IMG/VR virus record: IMGVR_UViG_3300038361_000164
Coordinates: 171,086 to 210,263 of that record
Length of the DNA stretch: 39,178 nucleotides
From: a virus
Direction: 5' to 3' (one strand)
Shown here: piece after piece, positions 1 through 6,504 of the stretch
Position numbering within the stretch: position 1 is the first letter of the stretch
How the letters are laid out: each line of letters opens with the position of its first letter
Made by a program: the position numbers and the translations under genes
Notes under the pieces: generated by a model
Seen by the model: only the letters and a program-made list of their open reading frames with translations
Told to the model about the DNA's origin: nothing
The model's database searches: none

Positions 1-136
1 AACGAATTCCGGCAGAAGTCTCAGCACGGTTCAAGTACTTATGTTCATTGGGTTTACCCCAGTTCTTGTCCTCACCAGCCACACCATAACAACTATCACA
101 CAGAACTTCAAATGTTTTTATCTCTCTATATGTCAT
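1..136 (-). CDS. Hypothetical protein, 3' end outside window
   Basis: The reading frame opens at ATG 136-134, inside the last codons of the upstream gene (overlap about 11 bases), with an AGAGAGG SD-like stretch before it. It stays open to the window edge (45 residues visible). It contains a Cys pair (C-D-S-C) near residue 13, possibly half of a zinc site, followed by a charged Asn/Lys-rich stretch. The tight overlap fits the compact leftward operon. Function is unknown; the C-terminal part is missing from the window. Confidence 0.55.
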   Translation of the reverse strand, partial: MTYREIKTFEVLCDSCYGVAGEDKNWGKPNEHKYLNRAETSAGIR

Positions 137-365
137 CTAGCCTCTCCTTTGCTTCTTGCTCTGTACTACATAAAGTTTCATAACAACTTTGCAAAGCACG
201 AATTACGTGAGGTATCTCAACTTTGTCGATCATGACTAGGTGAATTTCTTTATCCTCATCCAATTCTTCTATCTCTACCGCCTCGTCTATGGTTCTGATA
301 GTTATGTTTGCACCTAGTTCACCATACCAGAAGGTAAACTTCTCATCTCTATGATATTTTTCCAT
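126..365 (-). CDS. Hypothetical small acidic protein (79 aa)
   Basis: Encodes a 79-residue protein rich in Glu and Asp (run around residues 28-40: E-A-V-E-I-E-E-L-D-E-D-K-E). It has no signal peptide or membrane segment. Its ATG overlaps the TAA of the upstream gene as TAATG, so it is probably translationally coupled. It stops at TAG and overlaps the next gene start. I do not recognise a family. A small acidic early phage protein of this kind could bind a host protein, but that is only inference. Confidence 0.7.
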   Translation of the reverse strand: MEKYHRDEKFTFWYGELGANITIRTIDEAVEIEELDEDKEIHLVMIDKVEIPHVIRALQSCYETLCSTEQEAKERLDDI

Positions 366-754
366 TATCTACCTCGAAACTCAGGTGTGTGAACCATACG
401 AGTATCTGATGGGAAGACTTTATAATAATCTCCATCAACATAAGCAGACTGACATGTGCCACCTAGGGTTTTTTTATTCCACATAGCGTCGGCGTCTTCT
501 TTTGTTAAACCATCCTCAATATCTATCCAACCGTCGAACATATCATATAATCTCAGTACAAAGGTCTCACCTTTATTCACTTCATTTACTCCATCCACTT
601 CGTCCGCTTCATTTATTTTTTCATAGTTGTGAGAGACTATTATATTAGCAATTTCATCGAGTAAAGCAGCTTTTTCCGCATCGCTTACCTTTTTCGGCCG
701 GTATAGTGTACCGCCCGTCCTCAAGTCATTTTTTAATGAAAAGTTCTTACACAT
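365..754 (-). CDS. Hypothetical protein (129 aa)
   Basis: A 129-residue soluble protein that begins within the last codons of the upstream gene (ATGTGTAA overlap of 8 bases) and ends TAA overlapping the next ATG. The middle is acidic (I-D-I-E-D-G-L-T-K-E-D-A) and the C-terminal third has an aromatic Tyr/Asp segment. Tryptophans are encoded by TGG only. No family recognised. Its place in a chain of overlapping genes suggests a co-translated early operon. Confidence 0.7.
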   Translation of the reverse strand: MCKNFSLKNDLRTGGTLYRPKKVSDAEKAALLDEIANIIVSHNYEKINEADEVDGVNEVNKGETFVLRLYDMFDGWIDIEDGLTKEDADAMWNKKTLGGTCQSAYVDGDYYKVFPSDTRMVHTPEFRGR

Positions 755-938
755 CGTCTGTATTTAACTTCGCAACTTTATCAGTAAAATCATCGACTGC
801 GGTATCTGCTACTTGTTTTGCGTAATTATTTAAACGTGCCGGCGGTTCCAGCGGTCCAGTATCTTGTGGATTTGAAAGAATCACTGCTTGATACGTCTCT
901 CTCCAAACTTCTAATAAGTCTCGTTCTTGTATTTCCAT
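747..938 (-). CDS. Hypothetical protein (63 aa)
   Basis: A 63-residue acidic helical protein with a good SD (AAAGGAAT) six bases before its ATG. It overlaps the gene before it by 28 bases in another frame and the gene after it by 8 bases. No membrane segment, signal or known motif is visible. The gene call rests on SD quality and operon geometry; function unknown. Confidence 0.65.
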   Translation of the reverse strand: MEIQERDLLEVWRETYQAVILSNPQDTGPLEPPARLNNYAKQVADTAVDDFTDKVAKLNTDDV

Positions 939-1000
939 TTTATTCCTTTTAATTTACTAATTTTTTTCGATGCTTTCTTACTAACAAAGTCTTTTTCCAT
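911..1000 (-). CDS. Putative 29-aa basic micro-protein
   Basis: A very short frame with ATG at 1000 and an AAGGAA SD eight bases upstream. It encodes 29 residues with about one third Lys (K-K-A-S-K-K-I-S-K-L-K), ends TAG and overlaps the following gene. It is the first frame after the terminator at 1025-1058. It could be a real micro-protein or a leader peptide; codon evidence is too thin to decide. Confidence 0.4.
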   Translation of the reverse strand: MEKDFVSKKASKKISKLKGIKWKYKNETY

Positions 1001-1024
1001 ATCTCATTTCCTTTTTATGAAGTT

Positions 1025-1058
1025 AAAAAAAAGCCCCCCACAATGAAGGGGAGCTTTT
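1025..1058 (-). terminator. Intrinsic terminator, GC-rich hairpin with U run
   Basis: On the minus strand AAAAGCTCCCC pairs with GGGGGGCTTTT across an 8-base loop and is followed by a run of T. It lies directly after the stop codon at 1064-1066 and should end transcription from the promoter near 1640, at least partly, because genes continue downstream without an obvious new promoter. The plus strand is also hairpin plus T-rich, so it may act in both directions. Confidence 0.85.
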
Positions 1059-1063
1059 CTAAT

Positions 1064-1246
1064 TTACCATAAATTGTCTCTGCTTCGAAACCATCTACAA
1101 CTGCTAATACAATTAACAGATTGCAAACAGCGTTTCAGTTCACATTGATACCAGTAGCATTTTTTACATGGCTTTTCGGCATATCCAGCCCATAAAATAC
1201 CACCAGCAACAAGACAGCATCCAACTACAAAAGTAACAACTATCAT
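1064..1246 (-). CDS. Small membrane protein with Cys-rich tail (60 aa)
   Basis: A 60-residue protein with one N-terminal membrane segment (residues 1-21, V-V-T-F-V-V-G-C-C-L-V-A-G-G-I-L) followed by a tail with seven further cysteines (C-K-K-C, C-E-L-K-R-C and more). SD AAGGAG precedes the ATG. The ATG overlaps the TGA of the upstream micro-gene as ATGA. The tail may bind metal or form disulfides outside the membrane. No family recognised. It is followed directly by a terminator. Confidence 0.65.
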   Translation of the reverse strand: MIVVTFVVGCCLVAGGILWAGYAEKPCKKCYWYQCELKRCLQSVNCISSCRWFRSRDNLW

Positions 1247-1344
1247 GTTTTTTTACTCCTTCTCGTTCTCCATTTGTGAAACCATATCCACCCGTGATAG
1301 GCGAAGAAAACTATCCATACAATGTATACAACGGTTGCTATCAT
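1243..1344 (-). CDS. Single-pass membrane micro-protein (33 aa)
   Basis: A 33-residue frame with one aromatic-rich membrane helix (residues 2-24, four Trp in all, every one TGG) and a strongly basic C-terminal tail (R-T-R-R-S-K-K-T), consistent with a basic cytoplasmic tail. SD GGAAG precedes the ATG two bases after the previous stop. It ends TGA in an ATGA overlap with the next gene, one of two apparent TGA stops in the leftward genes. If TGA were read as Trp here, the next codon is TAG. Confidence 0.55.
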   Translation of the reverse strand: MIATVVYIVWIVFFAYHGWIWFHKWRTRRSKKT

Positions 1345-1345
1345 T

Positions 1346-1606
1346 TTATTTCTTCCACCAGATCTGAACAGCAGTTTCCCACTCTTCCATGACATCTTCC
1401 ATGTCCTTACCATGCCAGATCCATATGCCGAGACCGACTAATGCCAGTACAACTGTGCCAAGACCTATTACTACTAGAATAAGCCATAGTATTGAATAGG
1501 CTATCTTGACAACAAAGAGTACAAACCAGCCAATCAACAAGAGTAACAATCCAATAACTATTCTTCCCGCCAAAGGCGCTTCATATAATGTATTAAACAT
1601 TTTCAT
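1346..1606 (-). CDS. Two-helix membrane protein (86 aa)
   Basis: An 86-residue protein with two hydrophobic segments (about residues 15-35 and 37-62) and a short charged, Trp-containing tail. SD AGAAAGGAATG precedes the ATG, and the promoter at 1637-1655 lies just upstream, so this is the first gene of its transcript. The two genes after it are also tiny membrane proteins, forming a three-gene membrane set. Holin-like or superinfection-exclusion roles are possible, but nothing in the sequence decides. Confidence 0.7.
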   Translation of the reverse strand: MKMFNTLYEAPLAGRIVIGLLLLLIGWFVLFVVKIAYSILWLILVVIGLGTVVLALVGLGIWIWHGKDMEDVMEEWETAVQIWWKK

Positions 1607-1636
1607 TCCTTTCTTTTTAATTAAGTGTTATCTACT

Positions 1637-1655
1637 ATTCTTATACCAAATTACA
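1637..1655 (-). promoter_or_regulatory. Early-type promoter E1 (extended -10 TTGGTATAAG)
   Basis: The minus strand reads TGTAATTTGGTATAAGAAT, nearly identical to four other sites at 5529, 6452, 7698 and 8285. The TGG-TATAAG core resembles an extended -10; there is no good -35. It overlaps the end of the upstream gene and precedes the gene at 1606 by about 30 bases. Confidence 0.7.
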
Positions 1656-1914
1656 GAGATTTGAACTTGTTTATACTATCGAAGATCCCGTTACCAAATT
1701 TTTCGAAGCCATCGCTTCTAACAAAACTTGGTCTGTGTTTTCTAAAACATTTCCAAATATTTTTACCGGTTTTTTCGGCATCAGCTAGATCGATACATAG
1801 TTTAAATTCTTTTAGTTCCTGCAATGAAAACGGCCAAACACCGCCACCCCACTTTATGTTATTCTGAAGTGCGTAGTTGAGTGCTAATAAGTTTGTCATT
1901 TCGCTATCCTTCAT
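1651..1914 (-). CDS. Hypothetical protein (87 aa)
   Basis: An 87-residue soluble, basic protein with SD AAGGAG eight bases before ATG 1914. An aromatic Gly-Trp stretch (W-G-G-G-V-W-P-F) lies near residue 22, followed by Lys/Phe-rich sequence. There is no known motif. The promoter E1 overlaps its last codons, so termination of this gene and initiation of the next are closely linked. Confidence 0.65.
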   Translation of the reverse strand: MKDSEMTNLLALNYALQNNIKWGGGVWPFSLQELKEFKLCIDLADAEKTGKNIWKCFRKHRPSFVRSDGFEKFGNGIFDSINKFKSL

Positions 1915-1923
1915 TACTTCTCC

Positions 1924-2523
1924 TTACTTATAGTCAGTACCATTGACTCGATTGATTTCCGCCAACAACTCTTTGCGAGTCGGGTGCGTCACATTGAACC
2001 AGTGATTTTCCGGGTTCTGTATCAAGGTACTCAAAGCATCGTTAAAATATCTAAAGGATTCAACTACTATCATTGTCTTTTTGTTATACACTATGTAGTA
2101 ATGCCTAAGATCATCTGCCTCATACTGTTTCTTCCGTATAGCAGCTCGTATCTTTTTCAACTTCGCTTCAACATGTTCGAACGCCCTGTGAAAAGCATAA
2201 GGATCGCTGCGCCCATGACGCACTTTAAAAATACTTTCACCAGAGTGCATTGCAGCATCAATTGCCGCTTCGTCATCCACATTATCTTCGGTTATCCCAA
2301 AAATACGTTCTAACGTATTACGCTGCCAATCCAATTCCTCAAAATACTTTTCAAAAGCATCTTTAGAAGGACTCAGCACCGCTCCAACCCTTCCAGCCGC
2401 ATAAGCTTTTTGGACTTCCTCTTTCATACTCTTAAGTATCAAAGTGGTCATCTCATGTAACTCATCAACTGGAAAAGCGTTTGCAAGCATAGTTACAAAG
2501 CGTGTTCTTTCTTCTTGATTCAT
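1924..2523 (-). CDS. Hypothetical protein (199 aa)
   Basis: A 199-residue soluble protein, largely helical and charged. The central region (residues 50-130) is rich in Glu, Arg and Lys and looks like a helical bundle. The C-terminal third is more mixed and aromatic (D-L-R-H-Y-Y-I-V-Y-N-K-K). No signal peptide or catalytic motif stands out. It starts three bases after the stop of the lipoprotein-like gene upstream. Function unknown. Confidence 0.7.
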   Translation of the reverse strand: MNQEERTRFVTMLANAFPVDELHEMTTLILKSMKEEVQKAYAAGRVGAVLSPSKDAFEKYFEELDWQRNTLERIFGITEDNVDDEAAIDAAMHSGESIFKVRHGRSDPYAFHRAFEHVEAKLKKIRAAIRKKQYEADDLRHYYIVYNKKTMIVVESFRYFNDALSTLIQNPENHWFNVTHPTRKELLAEINRVNGTDYK

Positions 2524-2525
2524 GA

Positions 2526-2789
2526 TTATTCTCTCATTTCTTCATCGCTAAATACTAGATTAGCGTGAATTTCACGTCCATCAGATAAAACAAATACTTC
2601 TTTAACCAAAGAGAAATCTACAATTGTAAGAGTCTCGTTATCAATTACATAAGTAGTTCCTAGCTTTGTTTCAAATTTAACTGTGTAATCTTCAAATGCT
2701 TCAACGCTTGTATGTATGTTATTTGTTAGTAGAGACAGACACGCAAGCATCAGTACTGCCACAAGTATTATTGTTGTTTTTGTCTTCAT
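2526..2789 (-). CDS. Exported or lipoprotein-like small protein (87 aa)
   Basis: The N-terminus has two Lys, a hydrophobic core (residues 6-22) and a possible lipobox (L-M-L-A-C, Cys near residue 17), so it is likely secreted or lipid-anchored. The rest (about 65 residues) is beta-rich with no known motif. SD AAGGAA lies before the ATG, preceded by four tandem CATAAA units. Phage-encoded envelope lipoproteins are often involved in exclusion; that is inference here. Confidence 0.65.
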   Translation of the reverse strand: MKTKTTIILVAVLMLACLSLLTNNIHTSVEAFEDYTVKFETKLGTTYVIDNETLTIVDFSLVKEVFVLSDGREIHANLVFSDEEMRE

Positions 2790-2798
2790 TTTTATTCC

Positions 2799-2822
2799 TT
2801 TATGTTTATGTTTATGTTTATG
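2799..2822. repeat. Tandem TTTATG hexamer x4 upstream of an SD
   Basis: Four perfect TTTATG copies (CATAAA on the coding strand) sit immediately upstream of the SD of the 2526-2789 gene. Hexamer repeats of this kind can vary in number by slippage and could tune spacing or leader structure. Confidence 0.8.
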
Positions 2823-2827
2823 TTTAC

Positions 2828-2930
2828 CTAAACCAAATCACAAGTGTAACATGTGTCATGGACACCTCTAAATTCGAAAGTGGGTCCTCCACATTTCTCA
2901 CAGGTATATAACTACGAGTGTCTCTGACAT
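2828..2930 (-). pseudogene. Zinc-ribbon micro-gene with a frame break
   Basis: A strong SD (AAGGAG) and ATG at 2930 open a frame that meets TGA after 10 codons. The +1 frame over the same stretch encodes a clean treble/zinc-ribbon pattern, C-E-K-C, 15 residues, then C-Y-T-C, ending TAG at 2828. The pairing of a good start with the wrong frame suggests a one-base indel (mutation or sequencing error) or a frameshifting event. Confidence 0.35.
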
Positions 2931-2943
2931 ATTTTCTCCTTTA

Positions 2944-3120
2944 TTAAGGTGTTGTATCAATAAGGTTTTCCATTTCTCCTAAATAGGAAACGAAGTTTGC
3001 ACCAATCATTTTACAGCTCTTGGCTTTACACCAAATGTTAAAGTTATCCATAAGCTCTATACAGGTGTCCTCCTCATAACAAGTCAACACCTCTATTAAT
3101 TCTATTAACTGCCCATTCAT
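2944..3120 (-). CDS. Hypothetical small protein (58 aa)
   Basis: A 58-residue acidic protein starting at ATG 3120 in an ATGA overlap with the TGA of the upstream gene. It has four Cys, including C-K-A-K-S-C, and is otherwise helical and acidic. It ends TAATAA. The overlap implies translational coupling and supports TGA being a real stop in the upstream gene. No family recognised. Confidence 0.6.
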   Translation of the reverse strand: MNGQLIELIEVLTCYEEDTCIELMDNFNIWCKAKSCKMIGANFVSYLGEMENLIDTTP

Positions 3121-3488
3121 TTGTTTTCTTCCTTTTCTTTTTTATTTTCTTTTATTCTAAATTTTAATGGTGTTATGAAATCAGCACCAAGATCATCAGG
3201 TTTTAGGTATCTTAATTTTCTACTAAGAATATCTACAACCTTACGAGCAGTGATTTTCTCATCACGTTCCAAGGGAGTATAATAATATGGGTTTATAACC
3301 TCACCAAGCATATTAGCAAGAGTGGGTTTAACATATTGTTCACAAAGCCTAGACAACACATTTACAAGATGTCTATTGCCTACCTCATCAAAAGGTAGGG
3401 CGCAATAACGACTATAAACACGTTTAAGCAAGTTATAGGAGTTATCCTTTTTTGTTGCTCGTATAAAGAGCATATCTGTTTTAGTCAT
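3117..3488 (-). CDS. Hypothetical protein (123 aa)
   Basis: ATG 3488 is chosen because AGAAAGGATTGA lies directly before it; a longer TTG-initiated frame from 3524 has no such SD. The protein is basic and helical (N-terminal M-T-K-T-D, central R-L-C-E-Q-Y-V-K-P-T, Lys/Glu-rich tail K-E-N-K-K-E-K-E-E-N-K) with no clear domain. It ends TGA, overlapping the next start; an in-frame TAA follows four codons later. Function unknown. Confidence 0.65.
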   Translation of the reverse strand: MTKTDMLFIRATKKDNSYNLLKRVYSRYCALPFDEVGNRHLVNVLSRLCEQYVKPTLANMLGEVINPYYYTPLERDEKITARKVVDILSRKLRYLKPDDLGADFITPLKFRIKENKKEKEENK

Positions 3489-3527
3489 TTCAATCCTTTC
3501 TAATTTATAAAAATCATCCGCCAATAC

Positions 3528-3544
3528 CTCGCCAAAATGGCGAG
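3528..3544 (-). other. Perfect hairpin in intergenic leader
   Basis: CTCGCC and GGCGAG pair perfectly around a 5-base loop in the gap between the pilin-like gene region and the 3117-3488 gene. No U run follows on either strand, so it is more likely an mRNA processing or stability element than a terminator. Confidence 0.5.
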
Positions 3545-3563
3545 ATACTGACGGGAAAATGCT

Positions 3564-3818
3564 CTAGTCCAGTTCCTCTGGAATGGTAATTACCATATCG
3601 TTTTCCTCTCCAATAGTCATCCAGCCTGTTACCATACCTACAGGAGGAACAAGACCAACTATTCTAATAACTTCAGTTTTATATGGAGGCTCAAAATCGA
3701 GATTTGATAATTTAACAATGTTCCTTACCCATCCAAAGCCTATACCTAATACAAGTATAGCACCTACTACGAGGATTATTAATAATTCAAGTAAGGTGAA
3801 TCCCTTTGTATTTTTCAT
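3564..3818 (-). CDS. Type IV prepilin-like protein (84 aa)
   Basis: The N-terminus is a textbook class III (prepilin) signal: a six-residue basic leader M-K-N-T-K-G, then F-T-L-L-E-L-L-I-I-L-V-V. This has Gly at -1, Phe at +1, the invariant Glu at +5 and a following hydrophobic helix, the signature cleaved and N-methylated by prepilin peptidase. ATG 3818 is preferred over 3839 because AAAGGAA precedes it. The remaining 55 residues are short for a major pilin (usually 120-160), so it resembles a minor pilin or pseudopilin. It lies among envelope proteins. It may be processed by host pilin machinery. Confidence 0.7.
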   Translation of the reverse strand: MKNTKGFTLLELLIILVVGAILVLGIGFGWVRNIVKLSNLDFEPPYKTEVIRIVGLVPPVGMVTGWMTIGEENDMVITIPEELD

Positions 3819-3883
3819 TTTGTTTATTCCTTTACTCATTTGTGAAAATATAACGCGCTCCGCGCATTGTTTATTTTTTTAGT

Positions 3884-4282
3884 TTACAACACTATAACTC
3901 TATATGATTTGACATAAAAAGCCAAGGTTCGGCTATTATACATCTCCCCACGGGTTAAAGTATATGCCGGGTTTCGGTCTGTTGATTTGTAAGCCCGTAG
4001 ATAATATACCTCTTGCTCTGCAACAGGAGATTTTATCATTAACCTCTCTCCTTTCAACCACAAGTTTTCAGCGGTTGGAGGAAGCGTTGTTTGGTAAGAT
4101 ACTGTATCCGTCTCACCAAATCGATCATGTATTTCAACAAATACAATTTGTGACGGCATTTCCATTACCAACATTTCTTCTACTGACATAGGCACTGGAA
4201 ACGCGAGTTCTATTACAATAAATGCCGCCCATAAGCCGGCACATATCATAAGTGTTTTTTTCCACGAAATGGGTTTATCCAT
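3884..4282 (-). CDS. Membrane-anchored protein (132 aa)
   Basis: A 132-residue protein with a basic N-terminus (W-K-K) and one hydrophobic segment (about residues 10-30, I-C-A-G-L-W-A-A-F-I-V-I-E-L-A). A beta-rich, probably extracytoplasmic domain rich in Thr, Tyr and Val follows. SD AGAAAGGAAT precedes the ATG. It sits next to the prepilin-like gene; a minor-pilin or envelope role is possible but unproven. Confidence 0.65.
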   Translation of the reverse strand: MDKPISWKKTLMICAGLWAAFIVIELAFPVPMSVEEMLVMEMPSQIVFVEIHDRFGETDTVSYQTTLPPTAENLWLKGERLMIKSPVAEQEVYYLRAYKSTDRNPAYTLTRGEMYNSRTLAFYVKSYRVIVL

Positions 4283-4296
4283 TTTATTCCTTTCTG

Positions 4297-4806
4297 TTAA
4301 TAAGCTCTTTTTATTTGATTGCTGTTAATTACAAAGTGTAATTTAGTAATTTCATCATAAAGCATCATATCTCTTTTTACAAGAAAAATTCCTCCAAACT
4401 CACCAACACCTTCAAAGCTGTGAAAGCGTCCAATTTCTGCAATTAAGTATTTTACTCTAACAGGCATTTCATCAAACTTTTGTTTAACTTCGCCTTTTCG
4501 TGATTTATTTATCTCAAAATACCCGTCCCACCCAATAACATTAATCCAATCACCAACCTTAAGAGGGGGCTCATCACCTATAATAGTATATATGTTGAAA
4601 TCTACTTGTATTTCTGCTGGAAGATGTCTAAAAAGTAATCCACGTACCTTTACAGTATCTACAATAGGGGCACCCTCTTCAAGCATGTGTAAAGTAAAAT
4701 CTCGCGCTCCCTCTTCCCAACTATCAAATTGACAGATCGGAAGTGAAGAGTACGTGTGACTAATACTTATTCCAGTTGGACTGTGAGTTGCTGTAACTTT
4801 AAACAT
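4297..4806 (-). CDS. Hypothetical protein (169 aa)
   Basis: A 169-residue soluble protein with a strong SD (AGGAGG, 7 bases before ATG). The start overlaps the stop of the upstream membrane protein (ATGTTTAA). It appears mixed alpha/beta, with a Trp/Gly segment (V-G-D-W-I-N-V-I-G-W-D-G-Y) around residues 90-102. No known motif. It is probably co-translated with the four-helix membrane protein before it. Confidence 0.65.
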   Translation of the reverse strand: MFKVTATHSPTGISISHTYSSLPICQFDSWEEGARDFTLHMLEEGAPIVDTVKVRGLLFRHLPAEIQVDFNIYTIIGDEPPLKVGDWINVIGWDGYFEINKSRKGEVKQKFDEMPVRVKYLIAEIGRFHSFEGVGEFGGIFLVKRDMMLYDEITKLHFVINSNQIKRAY

Positions 4807-5242
4807 AGTAATTGCCTCCTGTATTTAACCAGTCCATACTCAAATCCCTCTTTACCCAGATAAAAGCACCTGTGAGTACAGCAGCACTACTAGCTGCCCA
4901 AATCAGTACTAATATCGCGTCTACTGTAGAATTAATGACTATTAAACCAAACACTAACCAAAAGACTAACCATGTCAGAGCAACATACAATCCCGTAAAG
5001 AATATGATTCCATAAATCTTACTTATCCCTAATACTTTAACCAATCCTACCCAACTACTACTTACATTGAGCACACTTATGCCCACAATAAGAATAGTGA
5101 ATACAACAGGACATATTGCTAGTGTCAAAAACCAAGGACCAGAATATCCAAGCAAGTAGCAAAGAATTGGAGCGAAAATGCTACTCACATACAGAACAGT
5201 TTTTGTTACTAAAGATGAGAACTGTAATACAGTCATATTCAT
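4799..5242 (-). CDS. Four-helix integral membrane protein (147 aa)
   Basis: A polytopic membrane protein with about four transmembrane segments (roughly residues 10-32, 35-58, 75-102 and 104-128) and short charged loops. The C-terminal tail after the last helix is polar. SD GAAAGGAAA precedes the ATG, which lies at the TAA of the HTH gene. No transporter or holin signature can be read by eye. It is the largest of the early membrane proteins. Confidence 0.7.
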   Translation of the reverse strand: MNMTVLQFSSLVTKTVLYVSSIFAPILCYLLGYSGPWFLTLAICPVVFTILIVGISVLNVSSSWVGLVKVLGISKIYGIIFFTGLYVALTWLVFWLVFGLIVINSTVDAILVLIWAASSAAVLTGAFIWVKRDLSMDWLNTGGNYYV

Positions 5243-5472
5243 TAGTTATTTCCTTTCTGATGATTTCTCTTTTTATTTTTTTTATCACCTTCTTTAGGAC
5301 CAGTTTTCGGGGTCTGCACATTAGCAGCCGCAGGTGGAGTAAATGATGTTTTAGTAATTTTTCCACCTTCTTCTCTAGTTACAAAGTAACCACGTCTTCG
5401 TGCTTTACTAACTTGACGTCCAGTTATTCCAAACTTCTCACCAAGTTCTTTATTAGTTTCTCTTGCGCTCAT
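5242..5472 (-). CDS. Small HTH DNA-binding protein with basic tail (76 aa)
   Basis: Residues 3-27 read as a helix-turn-helix (T-N-K-E-L-G-E-K-F-G-I-T-G-R-Q-V-S-K-A-R): a first helix, a G-I-T-G turn and a recognition helix with R-Q-V-S-K-A-R-R-R. The last 25 residues are Lys/Pro/Asn-rich and probably disordered. SD AAGGAG. It is first in its operon, behind promoter E2 and a leader hairpin shaped like a tRNA T-arm. It is a probable transcriptional regulator of early genes; the target is unknown. Confidence 0.7.
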   Translation of the reverse strand: MSARETNKELGEKFGITGRQVSKARRRGYFVTREEGGKITKTSFTPPAAANVQTPKTGPKEGDKKNKKRNHQKGNN

Positions 5473-5500
5473 ACTCTATCTCCTTTTTTGTGAATTAAAT

Positions 5501-5519
5501 TGAAGGAGTCGAACCTTCA
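5501..5519 (-). promoter_or_regulatory. Leader hairpin mimicking a tRNA T-arm
   Basis: On the minus strand TGAAGG-TTCGACT-CCTTCA forms a 6-bp stem with a 7-base loop matching the T-loop consensus TTCRANY. It lies between promoter E2 and the SD of the HTH gene, so it is in the mRNA leader. No matching acceptor or anticodon arm is present. It may be a regulatory mimic, a tRNA remnant or chance. Confidence 0.5.
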
Positions 5520-5528
5520 TATACCAGT

Positions 5529-5547
5529 ATTCTTATACCAAATTACA
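5529..5547 (-). promoter_or_regulatory. Early-type promoter E2
   Basis: The minus strand reads TGTAATTTGGTATAAGAAT, identical over these 19 bases to E1. It lies about 55 bases upstream of the HTH gene and directly follows the terminator of the previous gene, giving a clean gene-terminator-promoter-gene order. Confidence 0.75.
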
Positions 5548-5561
5548 GGAGATTCTTAAGG

Positions 5562-5592
5562 TAAAAAGAAGAACCAAAGTCCTTCCTTTTTT
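5562..5592 (-). terminator. Intrinsic terminator after the 252-aa gene
   Basis: On the minus strand GGAAGGAC-TTTG-GTTCTTC forms a stem (with G-U pairs) followed by TTTTT. It lies about 50 bases after the stop of the 5643-6401 gene and just before promoter E2. Confidence 0.7.
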
Positions 5593-5642
5593 AGACATAA
5601 CCCACCCAATGGACGGGGATCGACTTCAATCAAACTGTCTAT

Positions 5643-6401
5643 CTAGTTTACGTCAGAAGGTCCATTCTCATCTTCATAATCAAGGATCATTTCCATGACT
5701 AGTTTACCGTAGTAAGGATATCCTCCCTCTCCAGTATGCATAAAACCTTCACTATTTCTAGCATCAATAGCATATGAAAGAGTGCAGGCGTTATTGTGTT
5801 CTTGTGACAGAATTCCAATAATTTTGGATTTAGGAAACTCTGTTTGAAGTTCAAGAATATGTTCCTCTTTTATAGGACCTTGGCTTCCTATATGTTCTCC
5901 GATAATAACATAATCCGGTTCAAAAGGTCTATCTGGATTATTTATATAGTTATTGTAATGCCATTCCATTACTGTGTTTTTTAACTTCTCAGGACGTAGA
6001 ACATCTTTTCGAGGCATATCTGTTTTTGGAGACATGTGTTTTAGGACTGTTTCTTTTTTAAAGAATAACAGCACCGGTCGCAGCTCATCGGCTTTACTAA
6101 GCCACTCTTCGTTGCTGCGTCCGTGTCTATATGCTTTGTTTATCACATATGCAAATTTTAAACATCTTGCCAACCACCTATTTACATATAGACCTTTGCC
6201 ATCACACTGTATTAACTTGTCACCCATAGTTATCATTAACTCCCTAATGACTTCATCAGTAAGCATTCCGACAACATGAGCAAACCCGTAATACGGAAAC
6301 ATCTTTTCGAGTTGTTCGTATTTTTCGATATTAGCATTGCTTAAGCGTCCTCGTCTGGTTCCTGTATGTGCTTCTTGTAAGTATGTAATATTTGTATTCA
6401 T
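5643..6401 (-). CDS. Hypothetical protein (252 aa)
   Basis: The largest leftward gene in the window. The 252-residue protein is soluble. The first half is helical and basic (K-A-Y-R-H-G-R-S-N-E-E-W). The second half contains an alternating hydrophobic stretch (D-Y-V-I-I-G-E-H-I-G-S-Q-G) and a second strand (S-K-I-I-G-I-L-S-Q-E-H-N), suggesting an alpha/beta Rossmann-like fold. It has no familiar catalytic signature. It has its own promoter (E3) and terminator, so it is monocistronic. Trp codons are TGG only. Function unknown. Confidence 0.75.
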   Translation of the reverse strand: MNTNITYLQEAHTGTRRGRLSNANIEKYEQLEKMFPYYGFAHVVGMLTDEVIRELMITMGDKLIQCDGKGLYVNRWLARCLKFAYVINKAYRHGRSNEEWLSKADELRPVLLFFKKETVLKHMSPKTDMPRKDVLRPEKLKNTVMEWHYNNYINNPDRPFEPDYVIIGEHIGSQGPIKEEHILELQTEFPKSKIIGILSQEHNNACTLSYAIDARNSEGFMHTGEGGYPYYGKLVMEMILDYEDENGPSDVN

Positions 6402-6451
6402 TCTTTATCTTCCTTTCTTTTTTTTTGATAATTAAGATTTGATTACATACT

Positions 6452-6470
6452 ATTCTTATACCAATTTTAA
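6452..6470 (-). promoter_or_regulatory. Early-type promoter E3
   Basis: The minus strand reads TTAAAATTGGTATAAGAAT, matching the shared TTGGTATAAGAAT core. It sits between the terminator of the large RNA unit and the SD (AAAGGAAG) of the 252-aa gene. Confidence 0.7.
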
Positions 6471-6473
6471 GCT

Positions 6474-6504
6474 AAAAAAAGAGAAGGGGGTCCGTCTCTT
6501 TTTC
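6474..6504 (-). terminator. Intrinsic terminator ending the 1.2-kb RNA unit
   Basis: On the minus strand AAAAGAGA pairs with TCTCTTTT around a 10-base C-rich loop and runs into seven T. It marks the 3' end of the transcript starting at promoter E4. Confidence 0.8.

Noticed and set aside
41-235. Plus-strand frame at the left edge
   Set aside because: It is opposite the leftward operon, lacks an SD and overlaps better-supported minus-strand genes.
3117-3524. Longer start (TTG 3524) for the 123-aa gene
   Set aside because: ATG 3488 has a clear SD directly before it; the TTG has none and overlaps the intergenic hairpin region.
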